A DNA stretch of 64,000 nucleotides from Monosiga brevicollis MX1 (lineage: Eukaryota > Opisthokonta > Choanoflagellata > Craspedida > Salpingoecidae): contig NW_001865039.1 of NCBI RefSeq assembly GCF_000002865.3, forward strand, positions 1,487,096 through 1,551,095. The letters are read 5' to 3'. The translations under genes were made by a program, and so were the position numbers. Below the pieces are notes generated by a model. That model was not told the DNA's origin. It searched no databases and saw only the letters and a list, made by a program, of their open reading frames with translations. Positions 1 through 12,958 of the stretch are shown piece by piece (within the stretch, counting starts at the first letter, position 1; each line of letters opens with the position of its first letter).

Positions 1-105
1 GGCCAACGACCACTGCTGCGGTCATCAGGCTGGTCTTCGAGAAGTGGTAGAGACCCTGAGGGTAGAGGCCTCACCCGTGCAGCAGGTGTTCGCCTATCTG
101 CCGCC

Positions 106-3100
106 ATGTTGAGAGCGCGGCTGCTCGAGCCGCGAATCAAGCCGCGAGGGGCTGAGGAACTAGCCCATTTACCCTTGGTACGCGCGTAATCCATGGCCTG
201 ACGCCATTCCGCTTCACCGTGTGCCCGTGTGAGCCTGCATGATGCCAGCCCCACAACACACCTCATGACACGCTTTGTTGGGGGTGGCCTCTAGGCGGAA
301 CCCAGCCAAGAGCAACATGTCCGAGTCGTCAGTCTGGAAGTGCGCACCTCTACTGGAGAATGCATGCCCATGCAGATTGAGATTCTCTTTGCTGGCCGCA
401 CTGTCACCCTCAGCAGCGGGCATGGGGCCCAGGGCGTCTTTCACAAGTCGTTCAATGGGCAAAGCCGCATCCTCGACGTGGCCGTAGTGCCTGATCTTGC
501 CCAAACCGCCCGTTTGAACGTCTTCATCTTGGAACAGCGATTCCTAGATATCCATCTTGGCGCTGACAACTACCGCATCGCTTCGCCCTTGCCTCTGGGT
601 GCAATCCATGCGCTTGGCGAGCGCTCCGTGCTGGCCATCACGCAGCTCCATGCGAGCCCAGCAGGGGGGCATCGGATGCGCTCCTCGCGCCTCTCACAGC
701 GCCTCTCGCAATCCTTCCGCCGGACGGCAAGTTATGGTGCCAGCGCGTTGGGCGATCGAAGCATCCTTCAAGACCCTGATACCGGCTTGAGCGGCCCCAT
801 GCCCAGTCTGCTGATTTTGTGCGACCCGCTCGATGAGTTTGAACCTCTGTACTGGAAACCCGCGGCGACCCCCGAAGCCAATGCTACCTCGGACTCTGAG
901 GGCACCCCCGCAACGACACCAAGCGCCCCACCGCTGCCCCCACTGGTGACGCAACGTTTTGTTGCCATCGTCAAGTGGAATCACCGACACCACGTGGTGA
1001 CGTATGATGAAGCGACTCAGCGGCACACCCTGGCCACCATCTATGTGGCGCCAAGTGCCGCCATCCGCAATCTAACCGCCCCACAGGACGAGCCGCGCTG
1101 CTTCCTAACCGATGCCGTGGTGCTGGATATGCTCCCCGACTCGACGATTCCTGCCACCTCAGTGGAAGTTGTTCAATCACATGCTCAGTCATTGACTCTG
1201 GCCTTTGTTTTTAAGGCTCAGCAAAAGATTTTTCATCTCGAGTTTGGTTTGCCTCCCACTCTGCCAGTGCTCAAGGTTATGCTTCCTGGCACCAGCTTGG
1301 TGGCTCTGGACTGCTTTGCCACTGCCGTTCGCCTCCAGCTTGTCCTTAATCCCGACAACACACTCTCCCTGTACAGCGGCCATGCCCTTGTTGCCATGGT
1401 CAATTGCAGCAGTGCCGAGGGTTAGTGTCCGTACCCATCTTGCGATCTCATCAACCTCCTGCTGTCAACTCTTCCTTCGGATTTTTGTTTGTTGTTGTCC
1501 TGTTTTGAGCTTTTTGCTTCTCCTGGCATGTTGCATCCTTGTCTTACACAGTGCGGCGCATTTCCTAGGACGGCCACTGCGCGTGGGTCAGGTCCTACAC
1601 GCTTGTCAAAACCAATTCTCAATCGTTCCTCTGGGCCAGGTAAAGTTGGGCATATAGCTACCGCCTATCTGCTCACAGTCTTTTTTCAGACTTTGATAGC
1701 CTCCCCCTGGAGCACCACCTCGCCCATCAAACTCCTCCCCGCCTCCGTCCCCTGCTTTTGTGCAGCGCTCCCGCCTGCGCTTTCAGGTGGCACTCGATGA
1801 ACTTCCACATGATGCCAAAATTATTCTCGAAGCCATCTGGTGGAGCAATTGCGCACAAGCAGGCCATGCTCGAGAACCCGTGCGGGGCCCTGTCTCGGGA
1901 AATAGCGAGCCTCGCCCACAGTTTGAGTGCATTTCCTCTCAACAAGAAGCCTGGGTTCGATTGCTGCAGCAACTGCTAACCGTTGATACCACGTATGTGC
2001 GCATGGCCAATTGCGTTGAGTTCCACAGGATCGGACCGGACTGAGCCAATGTTCAAGATTCTAACCCCTGTGATTGCAAGGCCTTTTCTCATGACTTACC
2101 GTTACATGCCATTTGCTGCACGACTTTTGGGATCTTTCTGCCAGGTCGTGGTTAGAGTTTGTTGGGGCTTTATTGCGAGTAGCTCAAATCGAGTCCATGG
2201 ACGGGAACTTCAGCGAGCCTGCCAGGTCGGCAGTTACCTTACTCTCCTCCACTGTCCTGGCATGCCTCAAAATCCGATATGGTTGGGCTCACAAGATACG
2301 ACTGCACGGTTGCTCTGAATTGCCTGCCCACCACAGCCCATGGGCGCGCGTACTGCAGCATACAAAGGGCAGCGTGGAGAGTCTCGCTACTCTGCAGCTG
2401 TCGGGAGAGCCGAATGACTTTGCTTTTGACCTTTTGTGTCTTGTTTTACTCTGTGTGCAAGAACAAGCAATGCATACCCTGGCCTCTCCGACCAACCTAG
2501 CGCTTCTAGCTGCCCGGTACGGACCTCTTCTGGCTGTCCTCTTTTGTCTAAAAATGTAGTCAAGCCAGAGGAAGCAGCTGCCTCACATGCACACCCCCTG
2601 CCCCAAATTGGTCAGATTGGCGCAATGCTGTGGCCTGCCAGGTTTAGCACGTGACCTGCAGCTGAGGTTTCAATTACCTGCCCTTGGCCCTGTGCAGGTC
2701 GCAGCGGCCAAGCCGATACTCACAGAGGTACGATGCTTGTGGTTAAAACATGTCCATGCATTACTGGCAGCGGCGTGCCTTTTAACCCTCGCTTGTCGAC
2801 ACCACTTAGTTCCACAAATGCATGTTTGCGCCATTTTTCATCGATCGAGAATTTTTGAGCCCGCCCGTGACTGAGACATCTCGGCCGCGATCCCTTACCC
2901 TCCCATGTCATTGGCCTGTTCTGGCCGCTCTTGGAGACATTTTGGAGGTGATGCGCGCTACCCCTGATGGCCAACCTGACCCGGCTGCCTGCATCACCAT
3001 TTGGACCACCCACGGCCTTGACCGTGCAACATTGGAACGACTTCCTTTTGGTAGGCATTCATCGAGAAGCGCCCGCCGCGCCTTCTCCGTGTACGTCGGG

Positions 3101-6100
3101 GTTGCTTGGTCGTCTCGCTCACTTGAGCCCCCCCTGTGACATGCGTAGCCATTCAATGCTTTCTTCGCGACGTCTTTGAGCGTGTTCAAGAGCCGTACCC
3201 AGCCACCTGGAAACTCGAAGCTTATCAGCTCATTGGCCGGTGCGGACCATGTGGAAGGCTGAATACGCTGTGGTTGACCTGTGGTGGCGTTTCTGCTATT
3301 CGTGGTTCTCTACGCTCACCTCTGTTCTCTTTGCTCTGCTTTTGAACACCGCATTGCCCCAGATTGGACTACCTAGCACAGAAGCAAGCGCTTCATGCCG
3401 GTGAGACGCTAAGCCGCCACAAATCCCCTTTCGCCGCTTTCAACAGCTGTCGGGTCTCATCCTGTCAACACTCCTATGTGCTTCCTGCAGACCCTGACTT
3501 TGACCCAGTAGTGGATATCAATACCCGTGAGTGGTCCCAAAAATAGCCCAGCAAAGCTCTTGCTCTGATTTTGGCCAAGCTGTTTTCGCATTCATGCATG
3601 CATTTGATGCTGCTTGGTTGGTTGGTTGGCACTCTGCTTTTCTATTTTCAAAGGACAAATTGTTCTGCACTCGGATAACGATGGCACCGAAGTTGATGGC
3701 CAAGTCACTGCCTTGCGCTTTCCTCTGGATCAGCGCGTTGTTGAGGTGAGATCGTTCCGCTACGCAAGTGCAATGCGCCTGCATCCACGGCGGTGCCGAC
3801 TCTTTTTTTTTCTTTTTCTTTTTTTTTTTTTTTCTTGAAAATATTCCTGACATATATCCGCCTAAACCGTCACCAACGGGATCATAGATGCGACGCTGTT
3901 TGTGCTCGAGTGTCCCTGTAACCGTGGTAGTACCGAAGACGGCAGAGCTGTCTGACCATGAGCTCCAGGCAGAACAGGTCCGCAACCAACTTGCATCAAA
4001 ACCCCAGTGCCATGCACCCCCGCCGAGCTTGTTTTGGAAACTCGGTTTCTGCCATCTCAATGCTGTTCATTCTTGCGAGCAGAAATCCATGTTGCAGATC
4101 ATATCAATGCGCACGCAGGCTTTGCCTGTAGGGCGAGCCATGTTAACGTGCCGCACCCTGAATGCTGTGCCCACCCAGAAACTCAAGGTAAAGAAGTCCG
4201 TAGTATCAGCAACACCAGGATATTGCGTGCCAGTCCCTTTTTTCAGCCACTTGGCAGATGAAGTGCTCAGTATTGCTTGTTCTGCTCGCTTCTTGTTCTT
4301 TGGGTGTGAATGGTGTAGCACCCGCCGTTGAATCTATCGGGCAAGCTGCGACCAACAGGAACTGTTTCCTGTGTGTGGGATAGCATCAATGGCGGTGGGT
4401 TTGCCAGTGGATGAATGGCCTGAAGTACCAGGAATCGGCCCTGGGCAACTCGTGCCACCGCCTCACTTGTTCTTGTTTTGTCTTTTCGCTCTGCTTTGTT
4501 TTTGTGGTGGTGGTGCATTTTGCGTGGTTCGGCTGCGGGGGCATCGGATAACTTCTGCTACCACGTCTTGACAACACAGTGCCTGCGCTGCGATGGCCAA
4601 ATTTTCACAATGGTGCGTGACGCTCAGTGTTAATCAATCTGCTCGCCCCCGGTTCTTTGGCGTGTATGCACTAAGAATTCATCTTCTTTTTGGTCCAACA
4701 GGTGTTGCCTTGGGCCTACGCGTGCCGGCTCGAGTGACAACTCAAAATGTTCGGACATATGAGCCTTTCCTGCCTCGTGGCAATGAAACGGACGAAGACA
4801 CGTACGCTGGTTTCATCTATGGCCTTGCCTTGAATGGCTACTTGCGGCACCTGCGCACCCCAAGCCTGTATCATCTCCTCTCGAGTGGGCATGTTGCCAC
4901 AATCGTGGCTCTTCTTCTTGGACTATCAGCCAGCCTCGTCGGCACCATGTCATCAAACGTTGCCAAGGCGCTGAGTATGTGGCATTTGATCAGCCTCGAC
5001 CAGGGAATAAAACTACCGTTGAGCCCTCTCAGAAACCAAACTTACAGTTCTTGCTGGTTTTCGTTTGATCGTACCCATCCGAATGCCATTGTGTGTTTAG
5101 GTATTCACATCCCAGCTCTGATGCCGTCTTCCACGTCAGACGTGGCCGTCGATGGTGGGTATGAGAGGACCTGTTCAGTCCTTCTTTTCTGTTTATTTCT
5201 CTTCATCGTTTTTTCCTATGCCATGTCGGTGTAGGCGTGATCCAGTGTGCAGCCATCGTGGGTTTGGGCCTGCTTTACTGTGGCACAAAGCACCGACGTA
5301 GCATCGAGGTACTTATATCGCACCCAGATGAACCTCGTTTGGTTTTCTTTTATCTTGCCCTTCCAGCTAAGGCTTGAGGTTGTGGTGTTTGTTTTTTGTT
5401 GTTGTCTTACTTTTATTTATTTTTTTTTTTTTTTTAATTGGTTTGGGCATGTGGATGACCATCTCAATGACCTTGCATTCGCCACAGGTGCTTCTGAACG
5501 AATTTTCTCACCCAGCCCCGATGAGCGATGCGCACAACCTTGACCAGGGGGCATACGCCCTTTCTGTTGGCTTTGCATTGGGCTTGATGATTTTGGGCGA
5601 GGCACGTCAGATAAGCTTCTCTCGCGTTCTGCATCCTCCCATTTGTCTTAAAGTGCCATCTCCGCTCTTAACTCATCCCTTACCATACATTTGCTCGCAC
5701 CCGACAGGGCGAGTCGGCCAAGCACATTCAAGACCTACGCATCCTCGACAAGCTTACCCTGTTTGTCCACGGGGGGCGCAAACGACGCAACATGCTCCGT
5801 GCTCACCGCGAGGTCGGTCGGCAGCAAGACTGCAGAAAAGGCGGTCAAATTGGCCCTAGGCCGACAAGACATTTGAGAGCTTCATCGTGGGCCGGGCTGC
5901 CACAAAAAAAAACCCTGCATAGCCTCGTTGTTGGAACATTTGAGCTTATCGGGTGGCCTCGGACCTGCCTTTTTCTTCCTGTAGGCACGGAATGAACAGT
6001 GGATGGAAGGCGAACAAACGAATACCGTTCACAATGGACCAGGTGCTTTGATGGCTTTGAGTCTAGCATTTTTCAACACCAACAACACCACAGTGGCAGA

Positions 6101-8805
6101 CCTGATTCGCACACCACAGACAGAGGTATGGTGAAAGCTATGTGCCTTGTGCGTGCGCTGCGGACGTTCGGGCCCCTGTCTGACGACCTGGTACCTGATT
6201 GCTTACCCGCCTTGCCAGTTTTTGGTGAATCATACAACTCCCGAGCTGTTGATGCTTCGTGCCGTCGCATACTGGTTGATCATGTGGAACGACATTCAGC
6301 CGACTGAGGAGTGGCTTGTCTCATTGCTCAACCCCGAATTCCGCCACTTCAGTTTGACTCGGGTAAGTGCGCATTGATCGGCTGAGCAGGAGTTAGATCA
6401 CGCCTCATAAGTACTTACCCCGCAATTTTATCCCGAGTAGAGCAACGCAGACCTGCCCGGTCATGGCACAGGCCGGGTCGCTGCTTTGCGCACGGCCTTT
6501 GCTTTTACCGTGGCTGGGTGCAGCTTTGCTTTGGGCCTCAAGTGCGTTTTCTTCAACCCGACTCGCATTGTTTATGGCCGGACGCTACCTTTCCCGCCCG
6601 CCCGCGCATACATGTATAAATGAGTGTCCGGCTTGAAGCGTGGCGCCTCTCATCCACAGTGACTGGGACAGGTTTGCTGGAAGCCGCAATGCAGTAGCTC
6701 GTGGCTTGCTGCTCCGCGTTGCGAGCTGGTTGACGACTGAATTACATGCGGACGTGCGGCAAGACGTTGGCATATCATCAGTATTGCTCTGCCGATCACC
6801 CGTGCTGAGCGCATTGGGCATGGTCATGTCAGGCAGTGGTGACATTGATACCTTGCGACTACTGCGAACCCTTCACGCCGAAACTTCTGCAGATGTATGG
6901 AACTCGTCCCCCGCCCCCTTGGATGTGGCATGACGCGGGGGCAAGAGCCTGTTTTCATGTTTTAAGTCCTCAATATTACGGTGCTCGTTCGGGTGCTTTC
7001 CGTTTAGATGTCTTACGGCTATCACATGTCCATTGCTACTGCCATTGGCATGCTGGGGCTGGGCGGCGGTACTTGTGTCTTTGACACGGATGCTGTTTCA
7101 ATCGCATGTCTTCTCATGGCCTTTTACCCCATCTGGCCCTCCACACCAACCTCAAATGCCCAGCACCTGCAGGTTTGTCCCTGGCCGATCCCTCGCTTGC
7201 TCACTGCAGGGGAACTTAAATTCTTCACGCATGTCGTGTGCACGGCACCGGCAGGCCATGCGCCACCTGCACATGCTAGCCGTACGCCGCCGCGTGTTGA
7301 TGGCATTTGACGTTGAAAACCAACGTCAAGAGCACGTCCCCCTGAAGCTGCTCATCAAGCGTGGAAAGGATCAGGAAGAGGTGAATGCAATGTCGCGATG
7401 AACCTGAGTGCTGGCACTCTGTGATGAGCAAAACCTGTTCTGACGAGCCCCATGCTTTGTGCCGACAGACATTGGAAGGACTAACGCCGCTGCTGTTGCC
7501 TGAGGACATCAAGCGCGTGTTGTCCGTGGATGTACTTGGTCAGCGTTTCGAAGGGCCCCAACTCCGCCCAAAGTAAGTTATGGCCTTTGGCCCCCTCGTG
7601 GTGAGGACATTGATTCGGCTTTGACATCTGACCGGTGTGCCCCCTCGACGCAGAGAGGTCAAATGGCATCGGCGCTCGCTAAATGCGTCGGGCACCATTT
7701 ATGTGGTCCCAAAATCAGCAGCTGTGCCGTATCGCCGCCATCGCAAAGTCAGTCAGAAGTTCAAAAAGTGTACGCGTGTGAGCTTGCTCAATAATCGCTC
7801 CCACCATGTTGCTGACTGACGAGCCTCCTTGAAACTGCTGTTAGATACTTGAAGCCCTACTGGAGCATGGACCTGTCGGAGCTTTGGACGCTGACCAAGC
7901 TCTTGCTCAGGTGAGTCATTCTACCAGACTCACCAAAAAGCACTGGCCCCGTCACGCCGACCTATGCTTTCTGGACCCCTGGCTCACTTGATGCGGAACG
8001 ATACATTAACTAGACTCACCCAGCCGAGGCCGATGAGGCAATCCCAAAGCACAACGAGGCAAAATGTGCCGTCGTCGAGCATGTGCTCGCGCTGCTCGGT
8101 TGGTCTATCGCATTCAAGCAGTCAAGTACTGCTGGTGTGCCGGCATGTGCACTGCACTTTGCATTCCCTGAGTCGTGGTCACGTTCTGACTGCCTGTGCG
8201 ACGTGCGCTGTTGCTTGGATTTCATTGCTCCGCCGCCCTTTAGATCGTGCGATGCAAGAAGGTGTAGCACGACCCGCAACTGAGCTGACACCATTGGTGG
8301 AAGCCGCCTCGATCATGAGTCGCAATCTGCCGGTGCGTATCTTCAAGGTTTGAGCTCATGAGATCGCTTAAAAAAACACTGTAAATTGCCAATCACGAAC
8401 ATTGGCTTCAATATTTGGTGTACATAGATGGATGCTTCAGACCGTGCAGCGCTGGTGCGCTTGCGCTTGCAGGCCCTGCGCTCGCGTTGGCTCGATCACT
8501 GGAGCCAAAATGCTAAGCATATTTTACAAGAAGGGGCGCAATGGCTGACCGCGCAATGGCCTGCCGCTCCTTCAACGCCGAGTGCCGACATGCGCCTGCT
8601 GGCTGCATTTTGCACGGGCTGTAGCCTGGGCATGGGCTTGCTAGCCAAGTTGCCGGCGGTCACCACAGATTCATCAGCTCCGACCACACTAGAGACGGCC
8701 TTGGGTCACTCGTTAACTTGGACCATCCTGTCGCAAGGCTTAACGCTGGACGTTGACCAGGCTGCGGCCTGTGCTTTAGTGCTCCTGGCTGGCAGGACTG
8801 TATGA
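106..8805 (+). CDS. ANAPC1: Anaphase-promoting complex subunit 1 (APC1), multi-exon
   Basis: Largest scaffold subunit of the APC/C ubiquitin ligase, which drives mitotic exit. The long second exon (about 295-1420) holds the N-terminal beta-propeller region. Later exons carry family hallmarks: WTTHGLDRATLERLPFG (near 3000), AELSDHELQ and ALPVGRAML (near 3940-4140), then the Rpn1-like PC repeats with IVALLLGLSASLVGTMSSN (near 4900), IHIPALMPS (5105), AAIVGLGLLYCGTKHR (5255), YHMSIATAIGMLGLGGGT (7018) and RHLHMLAVRRR (7260). A proposed first exon 106-177 begins with ATG in a gccgcc Kozak context and splices in phase 0 to the acceptor at 293-294; this start is inference. The last exon (about 8428-8805) ends in TGA. 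More than ten short introns are present and several edges are uncertain. The identity is secure from the ordered run of motifs; the exact protein is not. The stop lies only 29 bp from the stop of the opposing gene. Confidence 0.9.
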
Positions 8806-8834
8806 TGCGCGGTTCATGCACGTTTGTAGCAGGA

Positions 8835-11800
8835 CTATCGCGAGGATAAGATTGTCACAGAGGGAAGTGAGGGCGACGGTTTAATCTTGTCTGCAATGAA
8901 GGTGGGTGAACCAAGACAATCGATGATTCAAGTACTTGGGTAAACAAACCTTCCAGGCGCTCAATATGCGTGGTCATGTCCTTAACGCGGGTCGAGAGGT
9001 TGCTCCAGATGATGCAGAGGAATAAGACTGTCAAAAGCTATTTTGGCAGAAACACAAGAAGGTGGGGTGGGTGTGAGGAGGAGTTGGGCTGGTCGGTCCG
9101 CAACAAGAGCATCGCGTATAATGAGAAGCCCCTACCAGAAATACGACGGCAATCTCCAACGAAAAGAAACGGGACACAAAGTCAGAAAGATCGAAGCCTT
9201 GACGCTCATGCACAGCAGTTTGTTCCACAGCGTCGGGCTCGGACTTGGGGGCACCGCGCCGACCGCTGGCCACATCTCGAAGAGCCTTGATATAAAGCTC
9301 GTATGTGGAGGTCATGCCCGTCTAGACAGAGAGTGGTCTGTCAGCGACGAGCCCAGGATGTGAGAGCGCACTCCGCGACACGAGGCTTGACTAATACCTT
9401 TGCGCTTCGCTGAATGACGCCCTTGATGACGACAGACTTGTAAAACTTCATGCCAGCCGAGACACTGATCTTAGTGGATCGACCCTCATCGACTTCTTGT
9501 AGGATGACCCGCACCAAGGTTGAAAAGCTGTTGCCTGCAGAGTGCGGCAAACAATGTGAGGGGAAAAAATGAGGCGGGGCGGCTGCGCTCGAAGGTAGGA
9601 TTGAAGAAAACGTGCACATGATGCTTGCACTAACCGTAGGGCACCTCGGGTGTCTCGGTCTGAATGTCCACAACGTAGGCGCCTTTGGAGCGCACGACGT
9701 ATTTCTGGTGCTCTACTGCATGGTTGGCCTTGACCAAAGCTGACTTGGGAATCAGGTACGAAAAGTCACGCGTCCATTCGTCCGTCCATTCAGTAAACTG
9801 CACTTCTGAGTAGCCCTTCTCCTTACAAAACGCCACAAGGGCCGGAGAGTCCTCCTCAAACATGAGCTATTTCGTTCGGAATACCAAGCATCACACGAGA
9901 GTGTCCACACAAGCCAACGCGCATGCATACAACAAGCGACACGGCAAGGAATCGTGAGCGCGTGCTTTCCAGCAGCAATCCATCAAGGAAAAAAAGCCTC
10001 GTGCAATGTGAGACAAAGTCTGAAACTTGCACCTTGTTGGTCCGATGGACGGTGTAAGGTAGCGTGGATTCTGCCAAGGGCCATTCCAACGGGGGCGGCA
10101 ATTCTGAAGGTGTGGGTGTTTCGAGAACATCATTGTCAACCTCATCATCGGAGAAGTCAAGATCGCTATCTTCGTCCTCGTCAGGTGTAACGTTATCTGG
10201 GCCGCGCATTAACCACGCTTTCACTGACCCAACAAAATGTACAAGATATCACTGACATGAGAATACTGGCCAGCAGGCACAATGTCTATGGGTGATTCTT
10301 TGCTTACATCGTACACGGCAAATGGAGCCGTGAAGGGCAAGCTTGAGGTAGGGCGGTACGACGCGCATTTTCTTTTTCTCAATGTAGAGATCAAAGGGCA
10401 GCACGCGCTGATCGACCTCTTTTTGGTTATCCTCAACCACGGGAACGGCTGACAGTTGAATGGTCGTGTGACCAAGCGTGTACCGCAGCTACCAAGTCCA
10501 GAAATCCAGCAAGCTCAGGTAAGGGATGTGCAGTCTGACGCAGTGAAGCAGTACACATGGGTCGAGCGAGGTGTGGTGGGATTGTGATGGTGCCGTGTAT
10601 TGACTCTCGCCGCATCCAAATGTTGATCAACAACGCAGAGTGACAAGCCCTTCGCACCCCAAGATGACTAATGATGCTGGCAGAGATGCGCACGGGCGTC
10701 AAGAGCGTTGAGTTGTGCACCTGCGAATATAGACACACAAGAAAACGGGAAGCTGATGAATGGGATGGGATGATGGCGCACAACTGTCCAGAAAAGGCTG
10801 CCAAAGACTGCGATGCTTTCCCCGTGGGTCGACATGGCTGGGACGAGCGCCTGTAGGGTGGTGTACAAACTTCGATGGTTGAGCGGAGCACAACGTTGTT
10901 CAGATCAAGATCTCGCGGTCCATTTGGCTCCAGATTCCATTTTTCAGTCCGCTGGCGTGTGCCCAGCACCTGTACGCAGGTTGGCATGGGCAGATGAAAT
11001 GTGCTCTAAAGAGACTTGGAGCAGCATTTGTATCGAGGTGGGGGCGCTGGGACAGTAGACGTGCCTGTGTTTGAAAGTACATGGGGATGGCTCGATGCGA
11101 GTCCACCTCGGGCAGCTCAAACGCCTTGATCAGTTGAACAGCCAGCCTATCGACGCACGGATGAGTTATGCCAGAGTCTGTTCAGATACCAATCTGGCAT
11201 GCTTTCTCAGAAAAAGCCAGTAGTTGAGCTGGCAGGTCAATATGCAGTGATAAGGCCTAGGACTAACGTGTAAGTCCCGGGAGCCAAGCTGCGGCCGGTA
11301 ACTTGTTGTGCCAGTTCGGAGAGTTCTGCAATGCTGAATGCACTGCGACGACGAAAGCTAGCGCTGAGTCCATCCTCTGCCACAAGGTCGATCGGGAGGC
11401 ACGTGCAGATTAGGACGTGGCGTCAACATGTTGGGATGAACCGCGGTGCTCTCTTTGGCAGGCACTGACCGGACAGCGGATCAGGAATTGAGGACGTGGT
11501 CATGCGCTCAATTTTGAGTGTGAGTTGCATGCTGCCTCGCACATGACTTTTGTCTGAGCGCTTCTGCAGCTCAAACCACTTGCGCTCCTGGGGTCGAAGT
11601 ACTTGTGAGATTTGGATTAACCGGGGGCGCGCGGGCGGTCACTGCTGAATACAGACCTCCATGGTGGTTGGGAAAAGCACATCTTTAACTGGAATGGCAA
11701 CCTATGACATGATATCGATTGCCATGTAGCGTGACGGGCACTTCCAACCCGAACCGCTGGAGCGCACCTCAGTCAACGCACCTGGCCCAGAAAGGCTTGC

Positions 11801-12346
11801 TTGCCAATATTTTGAATGGTGCCCGTCATCTGCGCAATTTTGACCATACGCAACACATTCCAGGGTGCAAAGTGGATGCGGGTGTTGTGGTGAGATAATG
11901 CTTGAGCCCGCTTGCACGCTCGATCTCTTCCCCTTGGTGTGGCAGGCTGAAGCAGCAGGTCAACAGACCTTGCCAAAGCGATACTCGTTGAAAACTTGCA
12001 GATGAATGATACGAGGGTCATCGTCTTTGGGGCGAAACCCGAGGGGGATTGTGAAGGTTTCGTTAAATATGGGATTGAGCTCACCGCGCTGGGTGTGAGT
12101 GCGCCCGAATTCGGCCGAGTCCAGCGCGACCTTGACATATGGGTCGCTCTTGGCATTGAGATCCTTGGCCAGGAGATGACTGCAACAGTGTATCGTCACG
12201 GAGAGCACATAATCGTCAAAGGTGTCATCCACGGTGAGATTGGGCAACGCCCCCAATTGATCAGCCTCCTCGTCAGCCGCAGCACCGCGGCCATGATCTG
12301 CCGAACTAGCACTGTGGCTTTTGCGCCGCAACAAACTCGACAGCAT
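8835..12346 (-). CDS. C2 and VASt domain protein with C-terminal transmembrane anchor (contact-site lipid-transfer type)
   Basis: On the minus strand, the start MLSSLLRRKSHS (12346) leads into a C2 domain: LSVTIHCCSHLLAKDLNAKS, DPYVKVALDS, NPIFNETFTIPLGF, then VAIPVKDVLFPTTME (near 11670) and WFELQKRSDKSHVRGSMQL (near 11560). Central exons (10230-11340) are poorly resolved; a second C2-like or GRAM segment may lie there. Near 9860-9350 comes a VASt-like domain: VQFTEWTDEWTRDFSYLIPK, PEVPYGNSFSTLVRVILQ and KFYKSVVIKGVIQRSAK. The C-terminus splices EIAVVFL to LLTVLFLCIIWSN, one hydrophobic helix, and ends in a short tail with stop at 8835-8837. C2/GRAM/VASt/TM arrangements are known from plant C2-GRAM proteins and from Aster/GRAMD sterol transporters at ER contact sites. 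That role is inference. Domain calls are confident for C2 and good for VASt. Confidence 0.75.
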
Positions 12347-12615
12347 GACGACGGCACGCAGCACTAGGCTCGGCTTGTTTCCCACGAGTCCTGCAGGAAA
12401 GCACCCGGCACCCCGCTCGCCACTCAAATCACCCGCCCCGGCCACACACAAAAACGCAGGCGACGCGCTTCGAGCAAGCGTTGAGTGCCCAATATCCCAC
12501 CAACGCTCACCCGGATCGGTGTAGCGTCCGGTGTGACCACGAGCCCCAAGATTGATGAGAGGTCGTCCAAAGTCCAAAATGAAACAACATCCTTCTTCGT
12601 GTGTGTGTGTGTTGT

Positions 12616-12667
12616 TCTCTCTCTCTCATCTCATCTCTCGTCTCTCTCATCTCTCTCTCACCTCATC

Positions 12668-12721
<54 letters not shown>

Positions 12722-12739
12722 TCTCTCTCATCTCTCTCA

Positions 12740-12824
<85 letters not shown>
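12616..12824. repeat. (CT)n microsatellite in divergent promoter gap
   Basis: About 210 bp of almost pure CT on the plus strand, broken by regular CAT interruptions. It fills a third of the 612-bp gap between the divergent starts of the C2/VASt gene (12346) and L2HGDH (12959). Open reading frames through it are only translations of the repeat. Confidence 0.95.
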
Positions 12825-12827
<3 letters not shown>

Positions 12828-12958
12828 GTCAAAAGCAGTGCAGCCAAGAGGCCTCCACAAACGGTCGACTGGGTCCGAGGAGGTCTGTGGGCCTTCTTGG
12901 CTCTCAGTAGTGCCTTGCAGGCTGAGAGCCGGTGGGTCGTGACAGGTGCTGGACTGAA

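Noticed and set aside
3518-4060. 180-residue minus-strand frame with poly-Lys
   Set aside because: It is antisense to APC1 exons and introns; the Lys run comes from a T-rich intron stretch at 3805-3835.
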